43,576 bases of DNA, from assembly GCA_003141415.1 (NCBI GenBank), contig PLLX01000076.1:1-43576 (forward strand). The letters run 5' to 3'. This document shows positions 25,394-32,232 of this stretch, one piece after another (positions within the stretch are counted from its first letter, which is position 1; every line of letters begins with the position of its first letter). Source of the DNA: Bacteroidales bacterium (GTDB lineage: Bacteria; Bacteroidota; Bacteroidia; Bacteroidales; VadinHA17). The notes beneath the pieces were generated by a model. The model did not search any database. It worked only from the letters and a program-made list of their open reading frames with translations, and was not told the DNA's origin. The translations under genes were made by a program, and so were the position numbers.

Positions 25394-25817
25394 CTTTGTA
25401 TGGTATGTTTATGACTCTGGCTGTTTCCAATAATTCCTTAATTCGTTTCGGGGTGAATTTAAAAGTTCTTCCATCATCTTTGCAATATGCCGTTATGGGA
25501 TATTTAGGCCTGGAAGTAAAAAGCCCGGTAATTGTAAAAATATAACCGTCTAAAAGAAACTCACTTCCGATGAAGTCGGGTGGTAATCCGTGTACCGATG
25601 CAAAAAAAATTGATTCGTTCAGTTCATAGTTTTCAGTTACAGGATTCTGTACTTTTCCGATTATTTTTGCAGTGAAAGAAGATAAATCAAAACGGATACC
25701 GCCAAGTGAGAGTTGAGAAAGCCCGTACTTTGATTTGATCTCATCAAATGCTGATTGAATTTCCTTTCTTAAAATGGTCACCTCCCGGGGACCTAATTGG
25801 TTAATATTGATTCCCAT
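25377..25817 (-). CDS. Small protein of unknown function, phage-like
   Basis: A 146-residue protein I cannot assign to a named family. Its second half has the pattern G-(4)-F-x-I-x-G-L-x-x-x-R-x-K-Y-P-I, then D-D-G-R-T-F-K-F-T and a terminal K-x-L-L helix. From memory this resembles small hypothetical proteins carried by phages and other mobile elements; that recollection is unverified. The N-terminal helix (VTILRKEIQSAFDEIKSKYGL) leads into a beta-rich body. It lies between the SEC-C gene and the methyltransferase, overlapping the latter's start by 17 bases, so it is an integral part of the operon. Confidence 0.7.
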   Translation of the reverse strand: MGININQLGPREVTILRKEIQSAFDEIKSKYGLSQLSLGGIRFDLSSFTAKIIGKVQNPVTENYELNESIFFASVHGLPPDFIGSEFLLDGYIFTITGLFTSRPKYPITAYCKDDGRTFKFTPKRIKELLETARVINIPYKDEETS

Positions 25818-25827
25818 AAATATTGAG

Positions 25828-26088
25828 TTATATCAAACAACAATGTTTATACTTTTTCCCGCTGCCGCAGGGACAGGGTTCGTTTCTCCCAATAGTTATT
25901 GTTTTGGTTATTGGTTTGGGTGGAGTTAATAAACGTTCAACATCCGAAATATCTTCGGGTTTATCTGGTTCAATACCGACTATAACCTGCCAATTATTTT
26001 CATTGCATAATTTCATAATCTCCTCTGCACGTTCCATTGTTTCTACGTGAACAATTGCCGGTTTTTCTTTTGATCCAAGTTTTGCCAT
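25828..26088 (-). CDS. SEC-C motif small protein (PBPRA1643-like)
   Basis: An 86-residue protein ending in the zinc-binding SEC-C motif [13 protein letters not shown] (about 72-84), the same module found at the C-terminus of SecA. The body ([46 protein letters not shown]) is like the small SWIM/SEC-C proteins named PBPRA1643 family. It starts 1 base after the stop of the preceding gene. Function is unknown; as part of this operon it could be a zinc-dependent adaptor for the DNA-acting proteins. Confidence 0.82.
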   Translation of the reverse strand: MAKLGSKEKPAIVHVETMERAEEIMKLCNENNWQVIVGIEPDKPEDISDVERLLTPPKPITKTITIGRNEPCPCGSGKKYKHCCLI

Positions 26089-26089
26089 G

Positions 26090-26779
26090 TTAAAAAGCCT
26101 TAATTATTTTTTTAAGTTCAGCCAAATGTTTGCTAAAATCATTTCCCCCTTCGTCAACAAAACACAAATATTCAAAGTTCGGGTTGTATTTTTTGAAAGT
26201 AGTTTTTACAAATTGTTCTTTTTGCTGAAATTCCGGTGTGTAATAAGGTTTGCCCTTGGTTTCAATCATCAGCGCTTTTTCAATAGTTCCCTTTTGTTTA
26301 TCTGATGCAAACTCATTTTGTGTTTTATATGTTTTTACTGCACCCATTGGCAAACTGAACAAGTAATTTGGGTATTCAAAATCGTGAAGCAATTCATTCA
26401 AAACCTCATTCCAATTATGGATCAGGCCTTTAGGGTCGTTCAATAATTCTTTCTGAAGGTTTTTAAGTTCATTGTCCTGTGCAAAAGCATTTAGAAATTG
26501 CAGAGTATAATTATCTCCGAATACCTGATTATATTGATATTCTGCAACTTTGTTTGGATTAAACAACAAGCCTGAACGAATAATATCGGAAAGTTCTTTA
26601 TTCTGACCAACAAATTTTAACCAGAGATAAGTTTCAATTGATTTGAGTTGGGGTTCCCGAAGTTTGCCCTGCTTTTCAATATATTTAATGATATTCCCAA
26701 TAGCCGATTGGTTATCTTCCCGCTGCTCCTTAATCCAGGTTTCTGTTTTATTTTCAATAAGATCAAATATTGTTAGCAT
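26090..26779 (-). pseudogene. Probable internally deleted DEAD/DEAH helicase-nuclease (restriction subunit relic)
   Basis: The 229-residue frame opens like the N-terminal region of large type III-like DEAD/DEAH restriction helicases: LTIFDLIENKTETWI, then LREPQLKSIETYLWLKFV (40-57), which resembles the segment before the motor. At 141-150 it reads FSLPMGAVKT, where MGAGKT (Walker A) would be expected. Immediately after, the sequence switches to EKALMIETKGKPYY (167-180), which looks like an E-x-K nuclease strand near the C-terminus of such enzymes. The simplest reading is an in-frame loss of the whole motor. It is the operon's first gene. It could instead be a genuine short nuclease; confidence applies to the homology. 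Confidence 0.6.
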
Positions 26780-26806
26780 TTCTTACTATTTCAAAAAATA
26801 ATCAAT

Positions 26807-26814
26807 CAAAAATA
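26807..26814 (-). promoter_or_regulatory. Candidate -7 box of the six-gene island operon
   Basis: On the minus strand this reads TATTTTTG, a TAnnTTTG match. It would start transcription near 26800, about 20 bases before the ATG at 26779. No good TTG -33 box is seen, so the promoter may be weak or activated. Confidence 0.4.
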
Positions 26815-26850
26815 CTATAATATTTCTGTCCTTTAAGTGCGTTGGTAAAA

Positions 26851-26915
26851 TTTGGCTCTTTTGATTTTGCATTGTGATTAGGCTAGTGCGTAAGGGCAAA
26901 AGCAAATGCGCCAAA
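26851..26915. repeat. 18-base inverted repeat upstream of the island operon
   Basis: TTTGGCTCTTTTGATTTT (26851-26868) pairs with AAAAGCAAATGCGCCAAA (26898-26915) at 15 of 18 positions with a 29-base spacer. It lies just upstream of the candidate promoter, so it could be an operator or a mobile-element end. Confidence 0.55.
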
Positions 26916-26952
26916 TGTGGGCTAACAGAATTTTAAATTTTTTACGCGAGGG

Positions 26953-26970
26953 CAAAGTCCCGATAGATGA
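26953..26970 (+). repeat. Right-flank copy of the AGTCCCGGTAGATG-like motif
   Basis: GCAAAGTCCCGATAGATG matches GCAAAGTCCCGGTAGATG at 19119-19136 at 17 of 18 positions and in the same orientation, nearly 8 kb apart on opposite sides of the operon. Confidence 0.6.
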
Positions 26971-27025
26971 GTAAGAATTAAATGTCAAGACAAAAGTTTG
27001 TTAAGTGTGTAAATCCAACAAATTG

Positions 27026-27070
27026 TCTCGAGTAGAAAAGCTGTCAGGTCGCATACAGCTTGCATACAAC
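27026..27070 (+). repeat. Right copy of spaced island-flanking repeat
   Basis: TCTCGAGT, 21 unrelated bases, then ACAGCTTGCATA-C-AAC: the same blocks, spacing and orientation as at 19022-19066. Confidence 0.7.
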
Positions 27071-27279
27071 TCTTTAATTGCGTTAATAAAACTACATTTT
27101 AAAATCGAAGGCGTATCAGATATGATTATGTTATTTTCTTATATCTGACAAATTCTTTTCTCACATAACGAATTTAAACAGAGATTATTTAACAACAAGT
27201 GGCTCAGGGATGAAGTTTGCCACATTAAGTTGAACACACTCTGATCTGATATGCGTTTCTTTTACCTGTCAAATTTTAT

Positions 27280-27287
27280 TACTTTTG
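27280..27287 (+). promoter_or_regulatory. Possible -7 box for the DUF5063 gene
   Basis: TACTTTTG fits TAnnTTTG but lacks a clear -33 partner. It would give a leader of about 125 bases containing the hairpin CCTG-GCGATTT / AAATCGC-CAGG (27329-27361). Confidence 0.2.
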
Positions 27288-27419
27288 GCACCTGGCAGAT
27301 TAAATTTGATTCCTTGCCTGTCAGACGACCTGGCGATTTTATTAAAAAAATCGCTAACAGGCTTAAAATAAGGAAGTAAATTGATTAATATTAATTGCGG
27401 CACAACTTAATTAAGTGTT

Positions 27420-28043
27420 ATGGATACCAATTCAGTTCCGGTATATTCAAGAAATGTTGTTGAATTTGTTGCTGTAGCAAATGAATTCTGCAAATATGCA
27501 GAACATGCTTCGGAACTTAAAGGTGATGAGCTGCTGAAGATACTGCAACGAATTCTGCCTCTAATGTACCTTAAAGCTTCTCTTTTACCGCAATTAGATC
27601 CTTTCTTTGAAGATGGTAATGAAAAATTCGTTACTGAAGCTGATTGGACTATTATTAATAATACTCTTCAGGAAAAGTTTGGAACCGCAAACGACTATCT
27701 CGAGGTGTTCGATGAAAAAATAAATGAAACGGAAGGGCCGATCGTATCAAGTATTTCTGAAAATATGGCTGATATCTACCAGGATATGAAGGACTTCCTT
27801 CTTCTATACCAGACAGGTACCGTAGAGGTAATGAATGACGCCGTATGGGAATGCAGAACGAACTTTGAAAATTTCTGGGGTCAGAAACTTGTAAATTCGA
27901 TGAGGGCCGTTCATAAGTTCATCTACTCGGGTGAGGAGATTGGAAAGATTGAAAAAGAGAATGATGCAGATGATGAAAACAGAAACACTGCCAACTGGTT
28001 TATAACAAGAAGACAAAAAGATTTAAGAGGAGAAAGTGAATAA
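27420..28043 (+). CDS. DUF5063 domain-containing protein
   Basis: A 207-residue, mostly helical acidic protein without signal peptide or membrane segment. The pattern FVAVANEFCKYAEHASELKGDELLKILQRILPLMYLKASLLPQL fits DUF5063 as I remember it, a family of unknown function in Bacteroidota. The stop overlaps the in-frame GTG of the following exonuclease and lies 2 bases before its ATG, so the pair is co-transcribed. The neighbour suggests a role in nucleic-acid metabolism, but this is only context. Confidence 0.82.
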   Translation: MDTNSVPVYSRNVVEFVAVANEFCKYAEHASELKGDELLKILQRILPLMYLKASLLPQLDPFFEDGNEKFVTEADWTIINNTLQEKFGTANDYLEVFDEKINETEGPIVSSISENMADIYQDMKDFLLLYQTGTVEVMNDAVWECRTNFENFWGQKLVNSMRAVHKFIYSGEEIGKIEKENDADDENRNTANWFITRRQKDLRGESE

Positions 28044-28044
28044 T

Positions 28045-28626
28045 ATGTATAAGGAGAATATTACAGTTGAGGAACTGGCGCAACATGAACTCTCATGGTT
28101 TAAGGGGGAAATAGTATTAGTAGACAATCTTAGAACATTTTATGAGGTCTTTCCAAGGCTTCTGCGATCCGACCTGCTGGGTTTTGATACAGAGACGAGG
28201 CCCACTTTCAAAAAAGGCAAGAAAAATTCAGTGTCACTTATCCAGCTTTCGACAGGAGACCTGGCATGTCTGTTCCGAATAAATAAAATAGGAATCCCTA
28301 ATGAATTGACTGATCTGTTATCAGATCCTTCCATTATAAAAGCCGGTGTAGCGGTACATGATGACATAAGGTTTTTAAAAGGGATAAGGAAGTTTTCCCC
28401 TGACGGATTCATCGATCTGCAGACGCTCGTTAAAGATTTTGGTATTCAGAGCTCAGGGTTGAAAAAACTGGCTGCTATAATCCTTGGATTCAGGATATCC
28501 AAACGTCAGCAGGTCACCGACTGGGAGGCAGAACAGCTTACTGAGGCACAACAGATATATGCAGCAACTGATGCGTGGGTTTGTTATCAGATTTATGAAA
28601 AGCTTGTAAATGGATATGAGGTTTAA
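28045..28626 (+). CDS. RNase D-like 3'-5' exonuclease (DEDDy)
   Basis: A 193-residue stand-alone DEDD exonuclease domain. Exo I is LLGFDTETRP, with the two metal ligands D and E; Exo II is AGVAVHDDIRFL; Exo III is YAATDAWVCYQIYEKL, with Asp and a Y-type spacing. There is no HRDC domain, so it is shorter than E. coli RNase D and resembles the small Bacteroidota proteins of this group. An AGGAG at 28028-28032 sits 12 bases before the ATG at 28045 but only 3 before the GTG at 28036, so the ATG is chosen. It could trim RNA or DNA 3' ends. Confidence 0.9.
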   Translation: MYKENITVEELAQHELSWFKGEIVLVDNLRTFYEVFPRLLRSDLLGFDTETRPTFKKGKKNSVSLIQLSTGDLACLFRINKIGIPNELTDLLSDPSIIKAGVAVHDDIRFLKGIRKFSPDGFIDLQTLVKDFGIQSSGLKKLAAIILGFRISKRQQVTDWEAEQLTEAQQIYAATDAWVCYQIYEKLVNGYEV

Positions 28627-28810
28627 GAAGAAAGATAAAAGATAAAAGTAAAAAGACAAAAGTAAAAAGGTAAACCAAATAATTCCCCTCCAAGAGGGGA
28701 GAAGGGTGGATTTAAGATGATTACAAAATCTAAAAACTGACACAGAGAAACCTGAGAAAAACTACCTGATTAAGCCCCCCAGGGAGGGATGGGGGTAAAA
28801 ATAATAGAAA
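28627..28810 (+). repeat. Dispersed intergenic repeat cluster
   Basis: An oligopurine tract built from AAGATAAAAG/TAAAAAGACAAAAG units (28627-28670) is followed by a short hairpin CCCCTC-CAA-GAGGGG (28685-28699), a CACAGAGAAA fragment (28741-28750) and a C/G-run element (28774-28797). Similar pieces occur at 33900-34166 (inverted), 36655-36690 and 37755-37880. Confidence 0.6.
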
Positions 28811-28816
28811 CAAGTA

Positions 28817-30001
28817 ATGCAAGAACGAGTTAAGATAGTTCTGAAATCCGGCAAAGAGCAATCCATCCGCCGTTTCCATCCCTGGATATTCTCGGGTGCA
28901 ATCAAGAAAATGTATGGTAGTCCTGTCGAAGGAGATATTGTGGATGTTTACGATAATAAAGATACGTTTCTTGCAGTAGGTCATTATCAGCCCAGCTCAA
29001 TTGCAGTAAGGATACTATCATTTATACAGGAAACACCTGATATTAATTTTTTCAGGGAAAAGATAAAACGTGCTATAAGTTACAGGAGAGCCATTGGCAT
29101 TATTGATAACGCTCAGGTAAATGTTTTCAGACTTATTCATGGTGAAGGAGATGGTTTACCGGGTCTGATAGTTGATTATTATAATGGCATAGCAGTTATG
29201 CAGATGCATTCAATAGGTTTTTACAGGATCAGGAAGGAGATAGCATCTATCCTTGCTGAACTCCTTAATGACCGGATCATTGCTGTCTATGATAAAAGTG
29301 AAGGTACAATTCCCCATATGTCGGGCATTACAGCTAAAAATGAATTTCTTTTCGGAAATTCCGATCCGGTTATTGTCACGGAAAACGGGTATAAATTTAA
29401 AATTGACTGGACAACAGGGCAGAAAACCGGTTTCTTCATTGACCAGAGAGAGAACAGGAAACTTCTCGAAAAATATACCGAAAGAAGAACAGTATTGAAT
29501 ATGTTCGGTTACACCGGCGGATTTTCAGTTTACGCTATGAAAAATGCAGCCGTTGTTCATACTGTTGACAGTTCTTACCCGGCTATTGAACTTGCAAACG
29601 AAAATATTAAAATCAATTATGGCGAGGATAAGAGGCATGAATCATTCCAGGTTGATGCATTTGATTATATGAATCATATCAAAGATCAGTACGACCTGAT
29701 TATACTCGATCCTCCCGCATTTGCAAAGCATAATAATGTTCTGGCAAATGCTTTACAAGGCTATAAAAGACTGAATATAAAGGCAATTGAGCAGATTAAA
29801 CCGGGTGGTATAATTTTTACTTTCTCCTGTTCGCAGGTTGTCACAAGAGAAAATTTCAGGAAATCGGTCTTTGCCGCCGCTGCCAATACCGGTCGTAGTG
29901 TCAGGATTTTACATCAGATGAGTCAGCCACCCGATCATCCTGTAAATATTTATCACCCCGAAAGCGAATATCTGAAAGGTCTGGTTATTTATGTTGAATA
30001 A
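28817..30001 (+). CDS. Class I SAM-dependent rRNA methyltransferase, RlmI-like
   Basis: A 394-residue protein with an N-terminal PUA-like domain (HPWIFSGAIKKMYGSPVEGDIVDVYD) and an RlmI/YccW-type methyltransferase. The core shows the family segments GQKTGFFIDQRENR, VLNMFGYTGGFSVYA (SAM motif I) and VDSSYPAIELA, the catalytic DPPAFAK motif and CSQVVT. RlmI methylates cytosine 1962 of 23S rRNA in E. coli; the same position is plausible but not provable here. Its end overlaps the upstream-most ATG of tex by 11 bases, so the two are likely one operon. Confidence 0.93.
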   Translation: MQERVKIVLKSGKEQSIRRFHPWIFSGAIKKMYGSPVEGDIVDVYDNKDTFLAVGHYQPSSIAVRILSFIQETPDINFFREKIKRAISYRRAIGIIDNAQVNVFRLIHGEGDGLPGLIVDYYNGIAVMQMHSIGFYRIRKEIASILAELLNDRIIAVYDKSEGTIPHMSGITAKNEFLFGNSDPVIVTENGYKFKIDWTTGQKTGFFIDQRENRKLLEKYTERRTVLNMFGYTGGFSVYAMKNAAVVHTVDSSYPAIELANENIKINYGEDKRHESFQVDAFDYMNHIKDQYDLIILDPPAFAKHNNVLANALQGYKRLNIKAIEQIKPGGIIFTFSCSQVVTRENFRKSVFAAAANTGRSVRILHQMSQPPDHPVNIYHPESEYLKGLVIYVE

Positions 30002-30008
30002 TATCACT

Positions 30009-32150
30009 ATGGATACAAACAGAAATATTTTACTTGTTGCTAAAAAGCTTGGTCTCCACGAATGGCAGGTCGAAAACACTATCAGGCTGATGGATGGAGG
30101 AGCTACAATACCGTTTATCAGCAGGTACAGGAAAGAGATGACCGGCAGCCTTGATGAAGTGCAATTGATGCATATCAAAGAGGAGTATGACAGATTGAAG
30201 GAACTGGATGCAAGGAAAGAGTCTGTAATAAAGTCAATTGAGGAACAGGAAAAGATGACTCCTGAGCTGCGTCAAAAAATTGATGCAGCAATAACAATGT
30301 CTGAACTTGAGGATATTTACCTGCCTTATAAGCCCAAGCGGCGCACACGTGCTACAATTGCCAGGGAAAAAGGACTGGAACCCCTTGCCGCACTCATTAT
30401 GGATCAGAAAGAGAATGATCCGGCACTTAAAGCTGAAGGTTTTCTGAATGAAGATGTTGCTACTGTTGATGATGCTATTGCCGGCGCCTCTGATATTATT
30501 GCAGAATGGATAAATGAGGATGAACAGGCAAGGAAACAACTCAGATATCTGTTCGACAAGGAAGCTGTTGTTTATTCAAAGGTTGTGAAGGGAAAAGAAG
30601 CGGAAGGTATTAAATATAGTGATTATTATGACTGGTCAGAGCCTCTTGGAAAGTGTCCGTCTCACAGACTTCTTGCTATGAGAAGGGGTGAAGAGGAAGG
30701 CTTTCTGAGGTTGTCCGTTGAACCCGATGAAGAACACGCTCTTAATTTGCTGAATTCTATTTTTATAAAAGGACGGAATGCATTATCTGATATTGTCACT
30801 GATGCTGTGAAGGACAGCTGGAAAAGGTTGCTCTCAGCTTCAATGGAAACGGAATTCAGGAATATTTCAAAGGGAAAAGCGGACATCGAGGCAATTACAG
30901 TTTTCGCTGAGAATCTTCGTCAGTTGCTTCTCGGATCGCCTCTTGGTGAGAAAAACGTTCTCGCAATAGATCCTGGTTTCAGGACCGGTTGTAAAGTTGT
31001 TTGTCTCGACAGGCAGGGTAATTTCATTCATAATGAGACAATCTATCCCCATCCTCCCCAGAATGAGACTGCGATGTCGATAAAGAAGATTTTATCACTT
31101 GTAAATGCATATAAGATTGAAGCGATTGCAATCGGGAATGGTACTGCCAGCAGGGAAACAGAAGATTTTATAAAATGGGTCAAGTTCGAGAACGATATCC
31201 AGGTATTTGTTGTCAGTGAAGCCGGCGCTTCAATTTATTCTGCTTCCAAGACCGCCCGGGATGAATTTCCTGATTATGATGTAACCGTACGAGGTGCTAT
31301 ATCTATCGGAAGAAGGCTGATGGATCCATTGGCTGAGTTGGTTAAGATCGATCCCAAATCAATAGGAGTGGGTCAGTATCAGCACGATGTGGATCAGCAA
31401 AAATTACAGAAATCTCTCGACGATGTAGTAATGAGCTGTGTCAATGCAGTTGGCGTGGAGGTGAACACGGCGAGTAAACACCTGCTTACTTATGTATCAG
31501 GACTTGGACCGCAGCTTGCTCAGAACATTGTTGATTACAGAACCGAAAACGGACCCTTCAGAGCTCGTAAGGAGCTTCTTAAAGTGAAAAGGATGGGAGA
31601 TAAGGCATTTGAACAATCTGCCGGGTTTTTGAGGATCAGGAATGCAGTGAATCCGCTCGATGCAAGTGCTGTTCACCCCGAGAGTTATCATGTTGTGGAA
31701 AAAATGTCCAGGGACCTTGGCTGTGAGGTGAAGGAATTGATTACCAATGAGAGCAAGCGAAAAGAGATTAAGCTGGAGCGATATGTTAGCCTCATCACGG
31801 GACTCCCGACACTAAAAGATATTATTGATGAACTGGCAAAACCGGGACGTGATCCACGGTCAAAAATAAAAGAATTCAGCTTTGCGGATGTCCATACAAT
31901 GGAAGATCTGATCGAGGGAATGATTATTCCGGGTATTGTAACAAATATTACAAAATTCGGAGCCTTTGTCGATATAGGAATAAAACAGGACGGTCTCGTA
32001 CACATTTCAAATATGAGCAGAACATATATATCCGATCCGTCAACGGTTGTAAAGCTCCACCAGCATGTTATGGTGAAGGTTTTGGCAGTTGATATCGAAA
32101 GAAAACGTGTACAATTATCCATGAAGGATGTGGACCAGAAGAAAACATAG
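30009..32150 (+). CDS. tex: Tex family RNA-binding transcription accessory protein
   Basis: A 713-residue Tex protein. The N-terminal helical region (GGATIPFISRYRKEMTGSLDE; LEDIYLPYKPKRRTRATIAREKGLEPLA) is diagnostic. The YqgF/RNase H-like domain begins NVLAIDPGFRTGCKVV, helix-hairpin-helix repeats follow (TYVSGLGPQLAQNIVDYR, FLRIRNAVNPLDASAVHPE), and a C-terminal S1 domain (GIVTNITKFGAFVDIGIKQDGLVH) binds RNA. Length matches the family. An ATG at 29991 is also in frame but would overlap the previous gene; the ATG at 30009 is chosen. It ends on a strong terminator hairpin. Confidence 0.96.
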   Translation: MDTNRNILLVAKKLGLHEWQVENTIRLMDGGATIPFISRYRKEMTGSLDEVQLMHIKEEYDRLKELDARKESVIKSIEEQEKMTPELRQKIDAAITMSELEDIYLPYKPKRRTRATIAREKGLEPLAALIMDQKENDPALKAEGFLNEDVATVDDAIAGASDIIAEWINEDEQARKQLRYLFDKEAVVYSKVVKGKEAEGIKYSDYYDWSEPLGKCPSHRLLAMRRGEEEGFLRLSVEPDEEHALNLLNSIFIKGRNALSDIVTDAVKDSWKRLLSASMETEFRNISKGKADIEAITVFAENLRQLLLGSPLGEKNVLAIDPGFRTGCKVVCLDRQGNFIHNETIYPHPPQNETAMSIKKILSLVNAYKIEAIAIGNGTASRETEDFIKWVKFENDIQVFVVSEAGASIYSASKTARDEFPDYDVTVRGAISIGRRLMDPLAELVKIDPKSIGVGQYQHDVDQQKLQKSLDDVVMSCVNAVGVEVNTASKHLLTYVSGLGPQLAQNIVDYRTENGPFRARKELLKVKRMGDKAFEQSAGFLRIRNAVNPLDASAVHPESYHVVEKMSRDLGCEVKELITNESKRKEIKLERYVSLITGLPTLKDIIDELAKPGRDPRSKIKEFSFADVHTMEDLIEGMIIPGIVTNITKFGAFVDIGIKQDGLVHISNMSRTYISDPSTVVKLHQHVMVKVLAVDIERKRVQLSMKDVDQKKT

Positions 32151-32162
32151 GTAATGAAAACG

Positions 32163-32192
32163 TGCAGGGACTGGTCGCAACCAGTCCCTGCA
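32163..32192. terminator. Strong hairpin terminator between tex and the M28 peptidase
   Basis: TGCAGGGACTGGT (32163-32175) pairs perfectly over 13 bases with ACCAGTCCCTGCA (32180-32192), with a 4-base loop. T-rich sequence follows on the plus strand and ACGTTTTC on the minus strand, so it can serve both convergent genes. Confidence 0.85.
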
Positions 32193-32232
32193 TCATATTT
32201 TAATTTATACCAGTTTATTTCAATTCGCATTA

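Larger units (their letters stand above)
26780..27419. other. Non-coding region, right flank of the island
   Basis: 640 bases with no credible gene. It contains the operon's candidate promoter (26807-26814), an 18-base inverted repeat (26851-26915), a copy of the AGTCCCGGTAGATG-like motif (26953-26970), the right copy of the spaced repeat (27026-27070), and a hairpin at 27329-27361. The last 130 bases are the leader of the DUF5063 gene. Confidence 0.7.

Noticed and set aside
26851-26915. Transposon terminal inverted repeats
   Set aside because: The arms are only 29 bases apart and enclose nothing; no transposase or target duplication is visible.
31688-32230. 180-codon minus-strand frame
   Set aside because: Antisense to the end of tex and across its terminator hairpin; no family signature.
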